Positions 1-7,193 of a DNA stretch of 61,406 nucleotides are shown here, piece after piece; position 1 is the stretch's first letter, and each line of letters opens with the position of its first letter. A program made the translations under genes and the position numbers. The DNA comes from Flavobacteriaceae bacterium (GTDB lineage: Bacteria > Bacteroidota > Bacteroidia > Flavobacteriales > Flavobacteriaceae): positions 1 through 61,406 of the forward strand of contig JABABD010000010.1 in the NCBI GenBank assembly GCA_014238425.1. The letters run 5' to 3'. The notes below the pieces were generated by a model. It was given only the letters and a program-made list of their open reading frames with translations. It did no database searches and was not told where the DNA came from.

Positions 1-1
1 A

Positions 2-9
2 TACATTTG
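2..9 (+). promoter_or_regulatory. -7 promoter box of the tRNA operon
   Basis: The sequence TACATTTG is an exact match to the Bacteroidota -7 element TAnnTTTG. It lies 37 bases before the mature tRNA-Ser. The -33 TTG element would fall outside the window, so only half of the promoter is visible. Confidence 0.6.
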
Positions 10-46
10 CACTCGCAAAAATAAGTTCATTGCTATAACGAAAATT

Positions 47-133
47 GGAGAGGTGCCAGAGTGGTCGATCGGGGCTCCCTGCTACGGAGTTGTACCTTTA
101 CGGGTACCGGGGGTTCGAATCCCTTCCTCTCCG
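47..133 (+). tRNA. tRNA-Ser (anticodon GCT)
   Basis: The acceptor stem GGAGAGG pairs fully with CCTCTCC, followed by discriminator G133. The anticodon loop CTGCTAC gives GCT, read from a CTCC/GGAG stem. A long variable arm (GTACC/GGTACC region) marks it as a class II tRNA, as expected for serine. The T-arm carries GGTTCGAATCC-like sequence. CCA is not encoded, as is usual in this phylum. It is the first gene of a three-tRNA operon. Confidence 0.96.
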
Positions 134-160
134 CAATGTTTTTCAATCATATCTATATTT

Positions 161-235
161 CGGGGTGTAGCGTAGCCCGGTCATCGCGCCTCGTTTGGGA
201 CGCGGAGGTCGCAGGTTCGAATCCTGCCACCCCGA
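161..235 (+). tRNA. tRNA-Pro (anticodon TGG)
   Basis: Acceptor CGGGGTG pairs with CACCCCG, discriminator A235, and the T-arm has GCAGGTTCGAATCCTGC. The anticodon loop TTTGGGA gives TGG. The anticodon stem is CCTCG against CGCGG, which leaves a T·C mismatch at the third pair (29-41). The gene sits 27 bases after tRNA-Ser in the same operon. CCA is not encoded. Confidence 0.94.
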
Positions 236-249
236 CATTTTTGAGTTAC

Positions 250-323
250 GGGCTCGTAGCTCAGCTGGATAGAGCACCTCCCTTCTAAGGAGGCGGTCAT
301 AGGTTCGAATCCTATCGGGCTCA
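250..323 (+). tRNA. tRNA-Arg (anticodon TCT)
   Basis: The anticodon stem-loop is CCTCC-CTTCTAA-GGAGG, giving TCT for AGA/AGG arginine codons. Acceptor GGGCTCG pairs with CGGGCTC using two G·T pairs, and discriminator A323 follows. The D-arm AGCTCAGCTGGATAGAGC and the T-arm are canonical. It is the last tRNA of the operon and is followed directly by a terminator. Confidence 0.95.
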
Positions 324-324
324 C

Positions 325-357
325 AAAAAGCTTCACTAATACTAGTGAAGCTTTTTT
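325..357 (+). terminator. intrinsic terminator of the tRNA operon
   Basis: AAAAAGCTTCACT and CTAGTGAAGC flank a short loop and are followed by TTTTTT. The stem begins two bases after tRNA-Arg. Confidence 0.9.
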
Positions 358-512
358 GTTTCTTAATGTCAGTTGTCGAATTTTTTAGTCGCCCTTTACT
401 GCTCAACGACTTTTTTTCTTGATTTATCGATATTTTATTGAAAAAGGAGTATCTCGTTTTATGTTTGCTCTGTAGTTATTTGATTACGCCCCTAATTTAA
501 ACCTAATATAAC

Positions 513-881
513 ATGAAAAAGCTGACCTACATTATTCTAATTTCTTTAGGATCCTTAACTTTTAATTGTTCTACAGACACTTCTAATGACCTAACGATTG
601 AATCTAACAATTCTTTTGCCGCTAGATTTATTAATGAAAGTGCAGCGAATGTAGATTTGGTAGTATATGACCTTAACGGGAATGTTATTAGTAATAACCA
701 AAATATCAAACCTGGTAATTCTATTAACCTATCTGATTTGAATCAAGAAGAAACAACTTTTAGAATTGTCACCGAGGTTTCAGATAGAATTGCTGTTCTC
801 GATATAGAAGATACAAATAGTTATTATGTAGTGCTTAATGATGAAAATTTAGTAAGTACTATCCAAACGACTAGACTTTAG
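513..881 (+). CDS. small lipoprotein of unknown function
   Basis: This 122-residue protein begins with a Lys-rich n-region, a hydrophobic stretch and the lipobox LTFNC, with lipidated Cys near residue 19. It should therefore be an outer- or inner-membrane lipoprotein. The rest alternates short beta-strand-like segments (VDLVVYDLNG, SYYVVLND) and could form a small beta-sandwich, but no family is recognised. The leader is A-rich with no Shine-Dalgarno motif. The stop overlaps by 11 bases the end of the convergent methyltransferase gene, so the two genes share a tail-to-tail junction. The reading frame is clear; the function is not. Confidence 0.8.
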   Translation: MKKLTYIILISLGSLTFNCSTDTSNDLTIESNNSFAARFINESAANVDLVVYDLNGNVISNNQNIKPGNSINLSDLNQEETTFRIVTEVSDRIAVLDIEDTNSYYVVLNDENLVSTIQTTRL

Positions 882-2052
882 AGCATACTAGAACTACTTT
901 CTGATTATTTACATTTGTTGTAAAAAACATATAGATTGTCCCACCATCTCTCAGATTGAATCTCTTTTTAAGTTGTTCTACCGTTTCAGGAAAATTACGA
1001 ATACTGATATTAGCTTTCATATATAGAAACTCCTTTTTAAGGAGTTTTTTGTTATATGACAATATCTTGTCAACCTTAAATCGCCTTCCCGGGAAATTTT
1101 TTAAACCATTTGATGTATAAAGATGAGAATTGACATTAAGTTTATGGAGTTTGAGTTTATGAGATAATAGTTTAAATGCCCCAGCTTTAAGTATGGCACT
1201 ATTTGGTTCGTAAAGATATGCTAGCGGTTCAGAAAACGTAGCGTTCGCATCTGATTCATTCTCAATTTTAAAAGAAAAGATGTCGTCCTTGTCTTTTTTA
1301 AGATTGATCGCTGTTATATCTATTGCGTCTGAATAATCTTTCTCAAGAACCCATAAAAGCTCTTTGACATCGTTATTTACAGAAACTACATGAACTTTCT
1401 TAACACCGTCTAACTCCCTTAAACCAGCTTTAATATCAAGCAGAGGAGCCGTTTTAATCATAATATTGTTTGAGAGTTTGAATAGTGATTCTAAATGCTC
1501 AGGCACATTAGGCAAACAATCTTTAAGAAAAAAAACTTTACCTTTTGTATTGTGCCTTCTTGATGGATCAATATAGATCCAATCATACGTTTTCTTTGAG
1601 GACTTTATATACTTTATACCATCATCGTTTATCAAAGTAATATTGTGAGCTTTTAACTGCTTATAGTTGTTATTTACTATAACTGAAAGATGTTCATTGA
1701 TTTCGCAATGAGTTACGGAATCAAATACTTTAGAAAAACAATAGGTGTCTACACCAAATCCTCCAGTAAGATCAATTAATGACGTTCCCGATATTAATTG
1801 TGATTTATATTGCGCTGTAGCCTCTGAAGAGGTTTGTTCAATATTTAGTTTATTAGGATAATAGATGTTCTTTGCGTTAAACCAAGTTGGGAGTTTTATT
1901 TTGCACTTCTTTTTAGCTTCTATTTGCTCAACTATCTCCTTAATTAAGACATTATTGAATTCAAGGTTCTGCAATAATAATTTGGCAACATCAGAATCTA
2001 AATTAAAATTTATAAAATCCTGATTTACAGTATTTAAAATATCTTTATTCAA
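871..2052 (-). CDS. class I SAM-dependent methyltransferase with THUMP-like C-terminus
   Basis: This is a 393-residue protein. Motif I is SLIDLTGGFGVDTY, followed by an acidic ribose-binding position (THCEINE) and the IDPSRR motif, all typical of Rossmann-fold methyltransferases of the Bacteroidota THUMP-like group. The C-terminal third, ending in a region that includes NGLKNFPGRRFKV and GTIYMFFTT, fits the THUMP-like domain that usually binds RNA. The substrate is probably RNA, but that is inferred from the family and not shown here. It lies 7 bases downstream of the AI-2E family permease gene on the same strand and is probably co-transcribed with it. Confidence 0.85.
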   Translation of the reverse strand: MNKDILNTVNQDFINFNLDSDVAKLLLQNLEFNNVLIKEIVEQIEAKKKCKIKLPTWFNAKNIYYPNKLNIEQTSSEATAQYKSQLISGTSLIDLTGGFGVDTYCFSKVFDSVTHCEINEHLSVIVNNNYKQLKAHNITLINDDGIKYIKSSKKTYDWIYIDPSRRHNTKGKVFFLKDCLPNVPEHLESLFKLSNNIMIKTAPLLDIKAGLRELDGVKKVHVVSVNNDVKELLWVLEKDYSDAIDITAINLKKDKDDIFSFKIENESDANATFSEPLAYLYEPNSAILKAGAFKLLSHKLKLHKLNVNSHLYTSNGLKNFPGRRFKVDKILSYNKKLLKKEFLYMKANISIRNFPETVEQLKKRFNLRDGGTIYMFFTTNVNNQKVVLVCSKV

Positions 2053-2059
2053 ACTAATA

Positions 2060-3148
2060 CTATAAATTTTTAGTCAATTGCTTGACAATCTTATTATCTG
2101 ATAAAAATTCTTTTAAAATAACCTTTATGGCTGTATAGGTGGGTATAGCGACTATCATACCCACAGCGCCAAATAAAATACCAGCAATAATAATAACTAA
2201 GAAAATTTCTAGAGGGTGAGATTTCACACTTTGCGAGAAGATAAATGGTTGACTGAAGAAGTTGTCTACCAATTGGCCAATGGCAAAACCAATCATAACA
2301 TAAATGGTAGTAGGTAAAATGACATCACTAAAACTTTCACCTAGATTGCTACTCATAGTTAAAATAATCATTAAAACGGCACTAATTAACGGTCCAACAT
2401 ATGGTATCAGGTTCAGTAAAGCACATAAAAATGCTATGACTACGGCATTTTCAACACCGAAAATCAATAAGACTATCGTATAAATAATAAAAAGAATGAG
2501 TATTTGAAAAAATAACCCAACAAAGTAACGAGACAACAGGTTTTTGATTTTCTCGAAGGATCGTTTCGAACCAGATTCCTTATCATCTGGGACTAAAGTC
2601 ATGATTCCATTCTCTAATAACTGACTGTCTTTCAATAAGAAAAAACTAATAAAAAGCACAGAAAACAATCCGATACTAAAATTACCAAGTCCACTTACTA
2701 CAGAATTCAAAAAGTCAGGGATAAAAGCGAAATCCAGTTTAGAAAGTAAATTGGAGTCTTTGATAGATTGTTCAACATCAATATTATTAATACTGAAATA
2801 ATCCATTGCTTGTTGGTAAAGGTTTTCAATATTGTGTTGAAGCTGGTCTATATCTAACAAAGCAAGGTTCTGTCCTTGCTCTACAATTAACGGAATGAAC
2901 ATTCTTATCAAACCGAATAGAAACCCAAGCATTAATACCATTGTAATAATAACAGCAAGTGTATTCTTGAATTTGAGTTTGTGACGCAAAAAACGGACAA
3001 TTGGAAGTCCGATAAGTGAAATAACGGCTGCCACAGCAATGTAAACGATAACCGATTGTATTTTATAAAAAAAGTACAGCATCAATAATGTGCCAGCGAT
3101 TATACCGACGGCTTGTAAAATACCTTTGCTAATGGTGTTTGAGTTCAT
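2060..3148 (-). CDS. AI-2E family transporter (PerM/YdiK type)
   Basis: The 362-residue protein has a hydrophobic pair at the N-terminus, a soluble stretch rich in Gln/Asp (about residues 85-150), and then five or more membrane segments. The conserved C-terminal LIPYVGPLISAV and GAVGMIVAIPTYTAI motifs are those of the AI-2E exporter/PerM family. Members act as inner-membrane permeases, some for autoinducer-2 and others for ions, so the substrate is unknown here. The ATG start is followed at once by the first hydrophobic helix. It is the third gene of a minus-strand run that begins with DUF4159 and the SpoU methyltransferase. Confidence 0.88.
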   Translation of the reverse strand: MNSNTISKGILQAVGIIAGTLLMLYFFYKIQSVIVYIAVAAVISLIGLPIVRFLRHKLKFKNTLAVIITMVLMLGFLFGLIRMFIPLIVEQGQNLALLDIDQLQHNIENLYQQAMDYFSINNIDVEQSIKDSNLLSKLDFAFIPDFLNSVVSGLGNFSIGLFSVLFISFFLLKDSQLLENGIMTLVPDDKESGSKRSFEKIKNLLSRYFVGLFFQILILFIIYTIVLLIFGVENAVVIAFLCALLNLIPYVGPLISAVLMIILTMSSNLGESFSDVILPTTIYVMIGFAIGQLVDNFFSQPFIFSQSVKSHPLEIFLVIIIAGILFGAVGMIVAIPTYTAIKVILKEFLSDNKIVKQLTKNL

Positions 3149-3169
3149 GTTGTAAATATATAAAACTGT

Positions 3170-3673
3170 TTAGAGAAGTTGCTTGGTTATTTCATACAAA
3201 CAGATGTTAGTCGCCTGTACCACATTCATACTGCTGTTTTGCCCAAACATATTGATATGGATAATGGCATCAGATAACCTCAAGATATCTTCAGAAACTC
3301 CAAAACTCTCTGCGCCGATAACTAATGCCATAGGTGTTTTATTGGGAAAAGAATAGGAGTGAAGGGACTCACTGTTATCAGTAATTTCTAAGGATATGAT
3401 TTGGTATCCTTTTTCTTTAATGACTTTAATAACATCAATTGTATTTTTATGAGTCTCAAAAGGCACTACTTTTTCTGTAGCTCTTGATGTCTTGGTCATT
3501 TTACGCCCCAAAGGAACGTCATTACCACAGAAAATAAGCTTTTCTATGCCAAAGGCATCCGCTATTCTAAACAAGCTACCAATATTTGGTGCATTGGTGA
3601 CGTTGTCACAAATAAGTGTGATAGGGAAAATTCTTTTTTTGAAGTTATTATTATAGTGGGTGAGTTGCTTCAA
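3170..3673 (-). CDS. TrmH/SpoU-family RNA 2'-O-methyltransferase
   Basis: This 167-residue protein shows the three SPOUT knot motifs: NAPNIGSLFRIADAFG (motif 1), MALVIGAESFGVSE (motif 2) and INMFGQNSSMNVVQAT (motif 3). It is a stand-alone catalytic domain, close in size to TrmL/TrmH, so a tRNA ribose methylation role is likely. The only start in frame before a stop is TTG at 3673, giving MKQLTHYNNN, and that start lies 5 bases after the DUF4159 stop. This tight spacing argues for translational coupling. Confidence 0.88.
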   Translation of the reverse strand: MKQLTHYNNNFKKRIFPITLICDNVTNAPNIGSLFRIADAFGIEKLIFCGNDVPLGRKMTKTSRATEKVVPFETHKNTIDVIKVIKEKGYQIISLEITDNSESLHSYSFPNKTPMALVIGAESFGVSEDILRLSDAIIHINMFGQNSSMNVVQATNICLYEITKQLL

Positions 3674-3678
3674 TGTGC

Positions 3679-4350
3679 TTAGTTTTCAAACGCATACTTG
3701 ACGATATTCGCACCCATTTTCAAAGCTTTTATTCTTACATCTGGTGAGTCGTTATGCACTTCTTCATCTTCCCAACCGTCACCAAGGTCTGATTCAAAAG
3801 TAAAAAGAAGCACTAATCTATCTTCCACAAACATACCCATAGCTTGAGGCCGCTTTCCGTCATGTTCATGTATTTTTGGCAATCCGTTAGGGAATTTATA
3901 GGCTGTATTAAAAATTGGATGATTTTTAGGTAACTCTATGAGTTCTTTGTTTGGGAACACTTTTTTGAGCTCTTTCTCGACATATGGCTGCATACCATAG
4001 TTGTCATCTATATGAAGAAACCCTCCAGATGTTAAATAATTACGAAGATTTTCAGCATCGGCATCACTAAAGAACACATTACCATGACCCGTCATATGGA
4101 GTAGTGGATATTGAAAAATATCAATACTACCTACTTCCACAGTTTCGGGTTTTGGGTTCATAGTGGTATTGATATTGGTATTACAATATGAAATAAGGTT
4201 AGGAATAGCTGTTGGATTAGAATACCAATCGCCTCCACCTTTATATTTCAACACAGCTAAATCCTGAGCATTAGTGTTAAAAGCTGTTAAACATAACAAT
4301 ATAGATACAGCACATGTAAGATTCTTCAAAAATTTGCTACTAAAACTCAT
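3679..4350 (-). CDS. secreted DUF4159 domain protein
   Basis: The 223-residue product has a signal peptide (hydrophobic CAVSILLCLTAF, cleavage after NTNA) and then a DUF4159 domain. Typical marks are MTGHG, a flavodoxin-like SGGFLHIDDNYG, and LIELPKNHPIFN. The family has a Rossmann-like fold and unknown biochemical role; in Bacteroidota it is exported. The gene starts 24 bases from the divergent DUF1223 gene, and a -7 box sits 4 bases before its ATG, so the mRNA may be leaderless. It heads the run with the SpoU methyltransferase and the AI-2E family permease. Confidence 0.85.
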   Translation of the reverse strand: MSFSSKFLKNLTCAVSILLCLTAFNTNAQDLAVLKYKGGGDWYSNPTAIPNLISYCNTNINTTMNPKPETVEVGSIDIFQYPLLHMTGHGNVFFSDADAENLRNYLTSGGFLHIDDNYGMQPYVEKELKKVFPNKELIELPKNHPIFNTAYKFPNGLPKIHEHDGKRPQAMGMFVEDRLVLLFTFESDLGDGWEDEEVHNDSPDVRIKALKMGANIVKYAFEN

Positions 4351-4354
4351 ATTT

Positions 4355-4362
4355 CAAAAATA
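4355..4362 (-). promoter_or_regulatory. -7 promoter box for the DUF4159 gene
   Basis: On the minus strand the sequence is TATTTTTG, an exact TAnnTTTG match. Only four bases separate it from the ATG, which predicts a leaderless transcript. A near match, AAGATTTG, lies on the plus strand two bases before the divergent ATG at 4375. Confidence 0.5.
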
Positions 4363-4374
4363 AAAAGATTTGTT

Positions 4375-5115
4375 ATGCAAAAACTGTTTTTAACGATTAT
4401 TGTGATTGCCTTGTTTGGTTTTTCATCTGCGAAAGATGAAAATGAAGCTCATAAGCCTATTGTTGTTCTTGAATTGTTTACTTCACAAGGTTGTTCTAGT
4501 TGTCCTTCAGCAGATGTGTTGCTAGATAAAGTAAAAACCCAGTACAAAGACTCTAATGTGTTTACATTGTCGTATCACGTAGATTATTGGAACTATATTG
4601 GTTGGAAAGATCCTTTTAGCAGTAAAACCTATACAGATAAGCAAAAACAGTATGCTGATAAATTTAGGAGTGGCCGTATTTACACACCTCAAATTGTTGT
4701 GAATGGTAGAGAGCATTTTGTTGGGTCGAATAAATCCAAGATGCAAAGCAAGCTAAGAACCTATCTTGGTAAAAGTGTATCTAATTCAATTACACTAAAG
4801 AACGTAAAGAAGACAGATAATAATAGCGTAGCATTTGGATATACTGTTAATGGTTCTATAGATGATAAACAATTGCGTGTTGTATTGGTAATTGATGAGC
4901 GTGAGACTTTTGTGAAAAGAGGCGAAAATAGGAGTCGTACGCTTAAGAATGCAAATATTGTAGTTGCAGAATCCTTTATGGCGTTAAAAGATAAAATGGG
5001 AGAAATAACAATTCAGATTCCTGAAACTGTTCTCGAAAGCGATTCTTTAAGATTGATCACGCTGGTTGAAGATGACAATTTAGATATTACCGGAGCTGCT
5101 AAAATAAAATTGTAA
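4375..5115 (+). CDS. DUF1223 thioredoxin-like exported protein
   Basis: This 246-residue protein has an N-terminal hydrophobic segment ending FGFSSA, which looks like a signal peptide. It then has VVLELFTSQGCSSCPSAD, with Cys40 and Cys43 forming a CxxC motif, and YHVDYWNYIGWKDPFSS, the signature of DUF1223. The family has a thioredoxin-like fold and is thought to be periplasmic; its redox partner is unknown. It is transcribed divergently from the DUF4159 gene with almost no 5' leader. Confidence 0.88.
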   Translation: MQKLFLTIIVIALFGFSSAKDENEAHKPIVVLELFTSQGCSSCPSADVLLDKVKTQYKDSNVFTLSYHVDYWNYIGWKDPFSSKTYTDKQKQYADKFRSGRIYTPQIVVNGREHFVGSNKSKMQSKLRTYLGKSVSNSITLKNVKKTDNNSVAFGYTVNGSIDDKQLRVVLVIDERETFVKRGENRSRTLKNANIVVAESFMALKDKMGEITIQIPETVLESDSLRLITLVEDDNLDITGAAKIKL

Positions 5116-5151
5116 TTAACCTGAACATTTTCTGCTAAACTAAAGTGTATC

Positions 5152-5553
5152 TTACTGATAGCTTTTGGACAACTCGGATAAAACCTGCACAGCTTTTTTA
5201 GAGTCTTTAATATCCACAAAGATGTGGTCGTGATAATAACCTGCAATAACATTACTACTTATATGATATTTTGCTAATTCGGCTGAAAATAGAGCGGTCA
5301 AGCCCACTGCTTCAAGAGATGAGTGTATCATTAGTGTAATCCAACCAGCTACATAATCATACTCAAGATTTAGTTGATCTGCTTTTTTGCGTTCAATTAC
5401 AATGGTTACACCTTCAGTTTCTTTAAATTCACAGATAGTGTCTCTTCGATTAACCTTACTTAGGTCCTCTATTGTAGTAAATACATATTCTCCTTCGTTT
5501 AACTTAGGAGTCATTTCTCTTATTAGTTTAGATATACTTGTTTCTCCTGCCAT
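5152..5553 (-). CDS. ACT-domain protein (DUF2241 type)
   Basis: The 133-residue protein begins GETSISKLIREMTPKL and contains the paired betas and helices of two small ACT-like halves, including WITLMIHSSLEAVGLTA and IAGYYHDHIFVDIKDS. This matches the DUF2241/ACT family, thought to bind small ligands such as amino acids. No enzyme domain is attached. It follows rsmE on the same strand after 23 bases and is probably in the same transcript. The ligand cannot be told from the sequence. Confidence 0.82.
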   Translation of the reverse strand: MAGETSISKLIREMTPKLNEGEYVFTTIEDLSKVNRRDTICEFKETEGVTIVIERKKADQLNLEYDYVAGWITLMIHSSLEAVGLTALFSAELAKYHISSNVIAGYYHDHIFVDIKDSKKAVQVLSELSKSYQ

Positions 5554-5576
5554 TTAATTTGCTCTTAGAATATGTA

Positions 5577-6284
5577 TTAAAACTCATTTGCAAAAGCTAT
5601 ACTATGACAAGCAACCATAGCGGCCGTTTCTGTACGCAAACGTGTCTTTCCTAAAGTGATTGGTACAAATTCATTAATAATAGCTGTCTCAATTTCTTTA
5701 GTGCTGAAATCACCTTCTGGGCCAATTAAAATAGTAACGTCCTGATTTGGTTTCAAAGCATTTTTTAAAGATTTTCTATCTGTCTCTTCGCAATGTGCAA
5801 TGAATTTTTGCCCAGTTAGATCGAGTTCAATAAATTCCCTGAATCCTCTGACATCGTTCAGTTTTGGCAAATAGCATTGTAATGATTGCTTCATGGCAGA
5901 TTGAATGATTTTATTGAAACGTTCTACCTTAACCACTTTACGTTCACTATTATCACAGATGATGGGTGTGATGGTGTCTACACCTATTTCTGTTGCTTTT
6001 TCTAAAAACCACTCATAGCGGTCATTCATTTTGGTTGGTGCTACGACCATATGGACCTTATATGATCGTTTGACCTGAAGTTCTTTCGATACAATCTTGG
6101 CCTTGCATTTATTTGGGTTGGCATTCACGATGTTGGCGGTGAACAACCAACCTTCACCATTAGTTATATGCAATGTGTCACCCTCTTTTTTTCGCAATAC
6201 ACGAACAATATGCTTACTTTCTTCTCTAGAGAAAGAAAAATCTGGATAGTTTTCTGTGATACCTGGATTATAGAACAATTGCAT
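5577..6284 (-). CDS. rsmE: 16S rRNA (uracil-1498-N3)-methyltransferase RsmE
   Basis: The 235-residue length is normal for RsmE. The N-terminal PUA-like part (HIVRVLRKKEGDTLHITNG) is followed by the SPOUT knot with ILIGPEGDFS, LGKTRLRTETAA and a final helix. MNDRYEWFLEKATEIGV is also characteristic. It modifies U1498 in the 30S decoding region. A palindromic repeat element lies upstream between it and the TfoX-like gene, so it probably has its own promoter there. Confidence 0.95.
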   Translation of the reverse strand: MQLFYNPGITENYPDFSFSREESKHIVRVLRKKEGDTLHITNGEGWLFTANIVNANPNKCKAKIVSKELQVKRSYKVHMVVAPTKMNDRYEWFLEKATEIGVDTITPIICDNSERKVVKVERFNKIIQSAMKQSLQCYLPKLNDVRGFREFIELDLTGQKFIAHCEETDRKSLKNALKPNQDVTILIGPEGDFSTKEIETAIINEFVPITLGKTRLRTETAAMVACHSIAFANEF

Positions 6285-6318
6285 GTGACGAAGATAATAA
6301 TTGTCATTATATACTAAC

Positions 6319-6410
6319 GTCAGTTCGAGTATTTCTGAAAGAAATGTATTGAGAACCTATGAAATGGCATCTCGATACAATTTTGATAAATCAAAATCAC
6401 TCGATGTGAC
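6319..6410. repeat. imperfect long inverted repeat
   Basis: The left end GTCAGTTCGAGT and the reverse complement of the right end GTCACATCGAGTGA are related. The inner parts also match, with AAATGTATTGAGA on the left and AATTGTATCGAGA on the reversed right. The arms are about 42-46 bases with a short centre. The element fills the gap between the rsmE and TfoX-like genes. It looks like a palindromic intergenic repeat, but no second copy was seen in this window. Confidence 0.65.
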
Positions 6411-6415
6411 CATCT

Positions 6416-6742
6416 TTATATTTTACTCTTAGCGTGCTCTAAACCCAATTCTATAAAGTGCAATAGTTGTGCTTCGGTCTTGATACCATCTTCCGAGATA
6501 TAAACGAATTCATTCATTGGTCGTTTAGTAAAGTCCATGGGTCTGGCATGTGGACTTTTTAAAGTTTCATCTATTTTGTGGCTGATAACTCTTACGGCCA
6601 ATTCTCCCTCAATAATACCGACTGTCATCTTACCTTGATAGAGAAAAGATAGACCAACGAACATTCTTTTTTCTGTAAAATCTTCTGAGAAAAACCTGAG
6701 TTGTTCTCGTATTCTAATCGCGAGTTCTTCTTTGAAGGCCAT
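6416..6742 (-). CDS. TfoX/Sxy N-terminal domain family protein
   Basis: This 108-residue protein matches the single TfoX N-terminal domain: KRMFVGLSFLYQGKMTVGI, a basic centre and HARPMDFTKRPMNEFVYI. In gamma-proteobacteria TfoX regulates competence; stand-alone N-terminal domains in Bacteroidota have no proven role. Its start overlaps the last 29 bases of the mini-COX1 gene, which itself overlaps tsaD, so the three are likely translated from one mRNA. Confidence 0.85.
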   Translation of the reverse strand: MAFKEELAIRIREQLRFFSEDFTEKRMFVGLSFLYQGKMTVGIIEGELAVRVISHKIDETLKSPHARPMDFTKRPMNEFVYISEDGIKTEAQLLHFIELGLEHAKSKI

Positions 6743-7193
6743 GTTTGATTAATGAAATTATAACATTGATTAAGAATAATAATTGGGCGATAATGATCAA
6801 CATACTAATTATCGTAGTAAAAGCATTTCTATTAATAGCTTGCGAATCCTTTAAAACCTTGGGTGCGGTTATTACGCTATCAAAATAGAAGATTCCTATG
6901 ATACATAAAATGATAGACAATAAAGTTACCATAACATGTATTACAGTTAACGTAGACAATAGCTTGATTTTGAGTTTTTCCATTATCCAATACATAGATC
7001 CTATTAATAAGAAAAAACTACTTAATCCATATACTATGTGTTGGTGCGCTACGACGAAATAAGTGTCGTGAACATTAATATCTAAAGCAGAATTTTGGAG
7101 ATGAACATACGATACATAGCCGACTATTAAGACCATCAGCGATGTTAGCCATAAATATATGTAAGGTCTTTTATAAATGTGTTTAGCATTCAT
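6714..7193 (-). CDS. miniature COX1-like four-helix membrane protein
   Basis: This 159-residue protein has four membrane segments (about residues 11-30, 48-70, 80-103 and 126-148). Residues 34-52, NSALDINVHDTYFVVAHQH, closely resemble the segment of cytochrome oxidase subunit I that carries the Mg site (His-Asp) and the two heme ligands (HxH). Here these are His42, Asp43, His50 and His52. The later helices also follow the order of the COX1 C-terminal quarter. The helices that carry the CuB ligands and the second heme-a ligand are absent, so it cannot be a full oxidase. Heme or metal binding is inferred. The ATG overlaps the tsaD stop as ATGA. Confidence 0.75.
   Translation of the reverse strand: MNAKHIYKRPYIYLWLTSLMVLIVGYVSYVHLQNSALDINVHDTYFVVAHQHIVYGLSSFFLLIGSMYWIMEKLKIKLLSTLTVIHVMVTLLSIILCIIGIFYFDSVITAPKVLKDSQAINRNAFTTIISMLIIIAQLLFLINVIISLIKHGLQRRTRD

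Noticed and set aside
61..288. 75-codon plus-strand frame over tRNA-Ser and tRNA-Pro
   Set aside because: It lies within the tRNA genes and has no independent support.
143..406. 87-codon minus-strand frame over the tRNA genes
   Set aside because: It reads antisense through tRNA-Pro and tRNA-Arg, giving the familiar false peptide with WQDSNLRPPRP and EPDRIRTYD. The tRNAs explain the sequence.
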